DNA from: DASXMX01 sp036794395
GTDB lineage: Bacteria > Planctomycetota > Phycisphaerae > Tepidisphaerales > Tepidisphaeraceae
Reading direction: 5' to 3'
Assembly: GCA_036794395.1 (NCBI GenBank)
Contig: DAIRGS010000160.1
Location: 1 to 16,550 of the forward strand
Length of the DNA: 16,550 nucleotides
The notes beneath the pieces were generated by a model, which saw only the letters and a list, made by a program, of their open reading frames with translations, was not told the origin of the DNA and searched no databases. Made by a program: the position numbers and the translations under genes. Positions 12,884 through 16,550 of this stretch are shown here, one piece after another (within the stretch, counting starts at the first letter, position 1; every line of letters starts with the position of its first letter).

Positions 12884-13777
12884 ATGAATGCACAAGACCT
12901 GTCGATCGGCTATTCGGTTCCAAATAAATCAGTAAGTCGTTGGGGTCGCGGTTTTGTGGCGGTGTGTGGCACGACGATCTTCTGGGGCGTCGGACATTGC
13001 CTGGCGGGATGCGCGAAGCGGGGCTTTGCTTGGTTTCTAACGTCGATGATACTGTTCGCCCTGATCGTCGTGGGGTTGATCAATCCTTCGATAGTTTATG
13101 TTTTGATCGTGGCCATACCCGTCAGTGCCCTACTGGGAATTGCGGTGTTTATTGACGCGTTCCGATGCGCCCGGCGGTCTACCCATCGCATGTTCGGCCG
13201 TCCGCTCACGCGATACCTGGTGGGCGCAGGACTATTGGTTTTGGGCCTTGGCGTGGGGCAGGTCCTGATACGTCTCGTATATGCGCCGTTTATTCACGGC
13301 GCAGGCGCACGCACGTATGTGATCGACTCGCACTCAATGGAGCCAACTTTCGGGGTACAAGACCGGGTTTTGACCAACAGAATTGATACACCCGCCCGGT
13401 GGGACCTTGTGATCTATCATCCGCCCGTGAAGCCGCAGGAGGTCTTCCTTGGTCGGATCGCTGGACTACCCGGAGAGAAGATCGAAATTGCCAACGGCGG
13501 AATTCTTGTAAATGGTTCGAGTGCCCAGCTACCGCCCGGAGTCGGTCCTTACGTGAGCCCGAACACGTCCAGGCCAACGGCGGGAACGGAAGGTCACCCG
13601 ATCACCTTGGCGGCCAACGAATATTTCATCCTGGGCGACAACAGTCAGTTGGCATATGACGGTCGATATTGGGCCGACGCCGCGCCAGGTTATCAATTGG
13701 GAGCGGTGCCCGGTGATTGGATCGTTGGTCGCGTGACCGCTCGTTATTACCCGTTCAATAGATTGAAACGCTTCTGA
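12884..13777 (+). CDS. signal peptidase I (S26) homologue lacking the catalytic lysine
   Basis: A 297-aa membrane protein. Residues 22-95 carry an integral-membrane domain with a GVGHCLAGCAKRGFAWF motif, then a further membrane helix (111-131) leads to an S26 peptidase domain. Box B is DSHSMEPTF with Ser151 as nucleophile; box C is ARWDLVIYHPP. Box D reads FLGRIAGLPGEKIEI, where type I signal peptidases have YIKR: the general-base lysine is Gly190. Box E is GDNSQLAYDGRYW; the usual Ser two residues before the conserved Asp is Ala257, while Asp259 and Arg261 remain. The protein is thus either inactive, uses a different base, or has another role. The ATG at 12884, preceded by AAAAGGGG, is chosen over 12806, which adds a non-hydrophobic 26-residue stretch. 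It is convergent with the L,D-transpeptidase, 19 bp away. Confidence 0.87.
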   Translation: MNAQDLSIGYSVPNKSVSRWGRGFVAVCGTTIFWGVGHCLAGCAKRGFAWFLTSMILFALIVVGLINPSIVYVLIVAIPVSALLGIAVFIDAFRCARRSTHRMFGRPLTRYLVGAGLLVLGLGVGQVLIRLVYAPFIHGAGARTYVIDSHSMEPTFGVQDRVLTNRIDTPARWDLVIYHPPVKPQEVFLGRIAGLPGEKIEIANGGILVNGSSAQLPPGVGPYVSPNTSRPTAGTEGHPITLAANEYFILGDNSQLAYDGRYWADAAPGYQLGAVPGDWIVGRVTARYYPFNRLKRF

Positions 13778-13796
13778 TACCGCGACTTCGCGCCGC

Positions 13797-15059
13797 TCAA
13801 TCCTTCACCAGCACCTTGCTCTTCCCATCAACCAGCAGATCAAAAACCCACGAGATATCGTCGGCCTTCAGCCGGATGCACCCCATCGATTCCGTCTTGC
13901 CGATCGAGTTCGGATCGATCGTTCCGTGAATGCCGTACGACTCTTTCCCAACAGCTTGTCCGTCCATCCCTTCGATCGCGATCCAGTACCCGCCCAGCGG
14001 GTTCTTCGGATCATCCGGGGCAATGATGTCCCCGCCGCGAGGCGGGTAATATCGTGGGTTGCGGATCTTGTCCCCGGCCTTGCACGACCACAGCCCCGTG
14101 GGGGTCGAGTTGTCCTTGCCCAGCCCGACCGGGAACGAAGTCACATACATCGAGCCCGCGCCGCCCGGAGCGCCAAGATAGATTTCCATCTTGAACAGGT
14201 GCTTGTAAACAACCGCGTAAAACGGCCCTTTGAAGATCTTCAGGCTCTGCCCCGAGCGCATCTTCTTTGGCGTTACGCCGTTCACACGGGAGAGGAAATC
14301 CCACGACACCCCGTTACGGGCGGCGATCGTCGCCATGCGTTCGCCGCTGGCAACCTGATACAGCCCGCCCCACGGATCCTCGGGGAATTTCTTGGCCGAG
14401 AAGATGACGGTCTTATTGATCTCGTCGATCTGCCTCTTGGTGGCGTCTGTGTCGGCCTCGCTGAGTTTGCCGGTGTTCAGCGCATCGTTGAGCAGTTGCC
14501 GCGAAGCCAGCAGATCGCCGCTGTCGGCTTTCGCCCTGGCATCCTGAATCGAAGGATTAGGTTTGGGCGAAGAAAACGAAGAGACATCGCGCGCCGCGGT
14601 TTCCGCGATCGGCGAAGCGAAATCGCCCGTCGAACGCGATTTGGACACATCCGGAGCATCCGCCCGAGCCTGCGCGCCCGCCGCCAATTCCGAAACACCG
14701 GGCTGAGTCGTCGGAGAGCTAAAGCTGCCCCCCGAGCTGTTATTTGAATTTGAAACAGCGCTGGTCGGCGTCTGCGTGACCAAACCATCAAACTCCGAAC
14801 TCACCGGCGTCGAAGCCTTCGAAGGCGCCGTCGTCGGCGCAACCGGCTTAACGCTCGCGACCGCCTTAGGCGCCACCGTCGGGGCGGGCTCCACGACCGA
14901 AGCAGGCGCTTCGACCGCCGGGGTGCTCGCAACATTCGCCTTCGTATCCCCGGCGTGCGAGTTCTTCAGCTTGTGAATCGTGAAAACGACGCCCAGAACC
15001 AGTGCAACAGAAACAACAATAATCAGTCGGCGACTGGCACGACGAGAAGTGCGGCTCAC
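13797..15059 (-). CDS. LysM-containing L,D-transpeptidase (YkuD/ErfK family)
   Basis: A 420-aa envelope protein. Residues 12-27 are a single membrane anchor (LIIVVSVALVLGVVF) after a basic start; 45-165 are an Ala/Pro/Thr/Ser-rich linker; 172-217 look helical; 233-276 are a LysM peptidoglycan-binding module (YQVASGERMATIAARNGVSW). The YkuD catalytic domain follows, with His378 in IHGTIDPNSIG and Cys394 in SMGCIRL. Such enzymes make 3-3 peptidoglycan cross-links or attach proteins to the wall. The GTG start at 15059 is chosen because GGAGG (15065-15069) lies 5 nt before it; an ATG at 15071 in the same frame has no RBS. It runs convergent to the signal peptidase homologue. It is one of the better-conserved genes here. 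Confidence 0.93.
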   Translation of the reverse strand: MSRTSRRASRRLIIVVSVALVLGVVFTIHKLKNSHAGDTKANVASTPAVEAPASVVEPAPTVAPKAVASVKPVAPTTAPSKASTPVSSEFDGLVTQTPTSAVSNSNNSSGGSFSSPTTQPGVSELAAGAQARADAPDVSKSRSTGDFASPIAETAARDVSSFSSPKPNPSIQDARAKADSGDLLASRQLLNDALNTGKLSEADTDATKRQIDEINKTVIFSAKKFPEDPWGGLYQVASGERMATIAARNGVSWDFLSRVNGVTPKKMRSGQSLKIFKGPFYAVVYKHLFKMEIYLGAPGGAGSMYVTSFPVGLGKDNSTPTGLWSCKAGDKIRNPRYYPPRGGDIIAPDDPKNPLGGYWIAIEGMDGQAVGKESYGIHGTIDPNSIGKTESMGCIRLKADDISWVFDLLVDGKSKVLVKD

Positions 15060-15085
15060 GAGAACCTCCATGTTCTCAAAGAAAA

Positions 15086-15175
15086 GTGTCAGTTGTCAGT
15101 GGTCCGTTGTCAGTTGTTGAAAATCAGATCCGGTGGGCAATCCACCACTGACCACCAACAACTAACCACTGACAC
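15086..15175. repeat. inverted repeat of GTCAGTGGTC type (family F)
   Basis: The left side (15086-15119) is GTGTCAGTTGTCAGTGGTCC followed by GTTGTCAGTTGTTG. The right side (15142-15175) contains ACCACTGACC, ACAACTAACCACTGACAC. The outermost GTGTCAGT / ACTGACAC pair exactly and the inner parts pair loosely. It fills the gap between the cyclo-ligase and the L,D-transpeptidase genes. Confidence 0.75.
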
Positions 15176-15775
15176 CTATTTAGTCTCAATACAATGCGAT
15201 GCAAAACGGCGGATGCCCCGATCTGTCGCCAGCATACTCAGTGGAATATCATGGTCAAGCACCGGCAACTGTTCGACAATCTGCTCCTCGAACGCCAACC
15301 CACACGAAACCCCCAGAAACTCCGGCTGCGCCAGGAACCGATCGTAAAAGCCCATCCCCCGCCCAATCCGATAACCGCTGGCGGTAAAACCCAACCCCGG
15401 AACCACAACCAAATCAATAAAATCGATCGGAATCGGCTTCCCACTCACCGGCTCACGAACGCCCGGCCCCGTCGTCGTCATCCCCGTATTCAAAGACGAA
15501 ATCTCAACCGGCAACATCCGTCTCTGGTCCCAGCTCACCTTCGGAACCACAACCGTCTTGCCCGCCTGCCAGCATTTGAGCGCCAGCGGAGCCGTATCCA
15601 GCTCCGTGGGGGTGCTCAAAAAGAGCATCACGACCCGCGCCGCCGTGAACTCTGGACTTGCTCCAACCAGGCTACACGCACTCAGACTTTTCTGATGCCG
15701 CTCACCTTCGCTCATCGCGGCAAGCATCTCCCGCAGATGCTTACGAACCGCCACCTTGCTATTCATATCACTCAT
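15176..15775 (-). CDS. ygfA: 5-formyltetrahydrofolate cyclo-ligase
   Basis: A 199-aa cytoplasmic enzyme of the 5-FCL/MTHFS family, which converts 5-formyl-THF to 5,10-methenyl-THF using ATP and so recycles folate. Seen: the N-terminal VRKHLREMLAAMSEGER, MLFLSTPTELDT (50-61), a KTVVVPKV strand (73-80), and the signature DLVVVPGLGFTASGYRIGRG (121-140) with MGFYDRFL (141-148). Length fits the family. The ATG at 15775 is chosen because GAGGGA lies about 10 nt upstream; the frame extends further but upstream residues do not match the family. It lies downstream of rarA with a terminator-like hairpin between. No 6S RNA, which flanks this gene in proteobacteria, was found in the 75-bp gap. Confidence 0.94.
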   Translation of the reverse strand: MSDMNSKVAVRKHLREMLAAMSEGERHQKSLSACSLVGASPEFTAARVVMLFLSTPTELDTAPLALKCWQAGKTVVVPKVSWDQRRMLPVEISSLNTGMTTTGPGVREPVSGKPIPIDFIDLVVVPGLGFTASGYRIGRGMGFYDRFLAQPEFLGVSCGLAFEEQIVEQLPVLDHDIPLSMLATDRGIRRFASHCIETK

Positions 15776-15838
15776 TACGTCGTTCCCTCTCTCGCGGTTT
15801 GCTTGGGAAATGAAGTTTTGCAGACGGAATCCCAGCAA

Positions 15839-15864
15839 CGAAAAAAGCGCGCTAGCTTTTTTCG
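15839..15864 (-). terminator. hairpin with T-run at the 3' end of rarA
   Basis: On the minus strand CGAAAAAAGC and GCTTTTTTCG form a 10-bp stem with a 6-nt loop, followed by TTGCTGG. The 3' half of the stem holds the T6 run, as in short A/T-stem intrinsic terminators. The rarA stop codon TAG lies in the loop. The element is symmetrical, so it could also act on the plus strand. Confidence 0.6.
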
Positions 15865-16550
15865 GCCGGGGGTCCATCGTCCGCTAACTGTTTTGCCCGT
15901 AAAGCCTCCAGCCTCCTGGCGATTTCCGCTTCGTAGCCGCGGTCGGTTGGCTCATAATATGTTTTATCGACACCTAAGTAGTCTTGTCTAACAAAACCTT
16001 CCGGGAAATCATGGGCGGACTGATAACCTTTGCCATGTTCCAGCCGCTTGGCCCCCTTGTAATGCGCATCTTTGAGATGTTTTGGAACCGGAATCGTCCG
16101 CCCATTCTTCACATCCGACATCGCCCCCCAGATCGCCAGCGCCGATGCATTACTCTTGGGTGCCATCGCCATATAAATCGCGGCCTGTCCAAGAGTTAAC
16201 TGCGCCTCGGGCATGCCGATCCGCTCCACAATGTCGTAAGCCGCCGACGCCACAACCAACGCCTGCGGATCGGCATTTCCAATATCTTCGCTTGCCAAAA
16301 TCGCAATCCGGCGTGCGATAAACCGTGGATCTTCCCCAGCTTCCAGCATCCGCGCAACCCAATAAATCGCCGCATCCGGATCACTCCCCCGCATCGACTT
16401 AATCAACGCACTGGCCGCGTCGTAATGCTCATCCCCAGTGGCATCGTAAACGATCGCCTTCCGCTGCATCGACTGCTCCGCCACATCCAACGTAATGTGC
16501 AGCACGCCCCGGTTATCGGACGCCCCAGATCCGCTTGCCAACTCTCCCCC
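15852..16550 (-). CDS. rarA: replication-associated recombination protein RarA/MgsA (C-terminal part, 5' end outside window)
   Basis: The frame is open to the window edge, giving about 232 residues that correspond to the second half of RarA (clamp-loader-like AAA+ ATPase; full length about 430-450 aa). Conserved family blocks are visible: DEHYDAASALIKSMRGSDPD, AAIYWVARMLEAGEDPRFIA, ILASEDIGNADPQAL, MPEAQLTLGQAAIYMAMAPK, and near the end SAHDFPEGFVRQDYLG. The ATPase motifs lie outside the window. RarA acts at stalled replication forks with RecA and SSB. The TTG at 16541 is an internal codon, not a start. The stop lies within the terminator-like hairpin. Confidence 0.94.
   Translation of the reverse strand, partial: GGELASGSGASDNRGVLHITLDVAEQSMQRKAIVYDATGDEHYDAASALIKSMRGSDPDAAIYWVARMLEAGEDPRFIARRIAILASEDIGNADPQALVVASAAYDIVERIGMPEAQLTLGQAAIYMAMAPKSNASALAIWGAMSDVKNGRTIPVPKHLKDAHYKGAKRLEHGKGYQSAHDFPEGFVRQDYLGVDKTYYEPTDRGYEAEIARRLEALRAKQLADDGPPAEKS

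Noticed and set aside
15776..15851. 6S RNA upstream of the cyclo-ligase gene
   Set aside because: The gap is only about 75 bp and contains no long imperfect hairpin of the 6S type.

Overview
The window looks like a piece of a chromosome from a moderately GC-rich planctomycete, probably of the Phycisphaerae/Tepidisphaerales type. This is inferred from three things: paired membrane proteins with an N-terminal CxxC...CPEC zinc ribbon, a secreted PQQ-type propeller starting with DWPQWRG, and gaps packed with several families of short palindromic repeats. No rRNA, tRNA, CRISPR array, transposase or phage gene is visible.

Layout. 1-2.1 kb: the tail of a possible plus-strand gene, then two minus-strand paralogues, each 297 aa (zinc ribbon plus membrane segments). 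2.2-5.5 kb: a ThuA-like protein (+), a secreted dienelactone hydrolase-family protein (-) and a SolA/monomeric sarcosine oxidase-type flavoenzyme (+). 5.5-6.25 kb: a 720-bp gene-free block made almost entirely of degenerate repeats. 6.25-11.65 kb: five minus-strand genes, read in the order radical SAM (HemN/HemW-like), UbiC-like chorismate lyase, flavin-dependent halogenase-like enzyme, 4HBT hotdog thioesterase and PQQ propeller. 11.65-12.8 kb: a promoter/operator and a HigB-HigA toxin-antitoxin pair (+). 12.9-16.55 kb: a signal peptidase I homologue lacking the catalytic lysine (+), a LysM-L,D-transpeptidase (-), 5-formyltetrahydrofolate cyclo-ligase (-) and the C-terminal part of RarA/MgsA (-, cut by the window edge).

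How the genes may work together. The most coherent biochemical group is UbiC-like + halogenase-like + 4HBT thioesterase. Chorismate could be converted to 4-hydroxybenzoate, which could then be halogenated or otherwise oxidised. Catalytic motifs are present in all three proteins, but the pathway itself is inference. The signal peptidase homologue and L,D-transpeptidase concern the envelope; RarA and the cyclo-ligase are housekeeping.

The most striking non-coding feature is the repeat content. I can distinguish about ten interspersed families (called A to J here), many of them inverted-repeat hairpins. Each junction in the 6.25-11.65 kb gene row carries one. One repeat lies inside the signal-peptide coding region of the propeller gene. 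A 57-bp repeat (E), present in two identical copies, is cleanly inserted into one arm of a large inverted repeat. Several repeats are open in coding frames and create false N-terminal extensions, so starts were placed downstream of them where possible.
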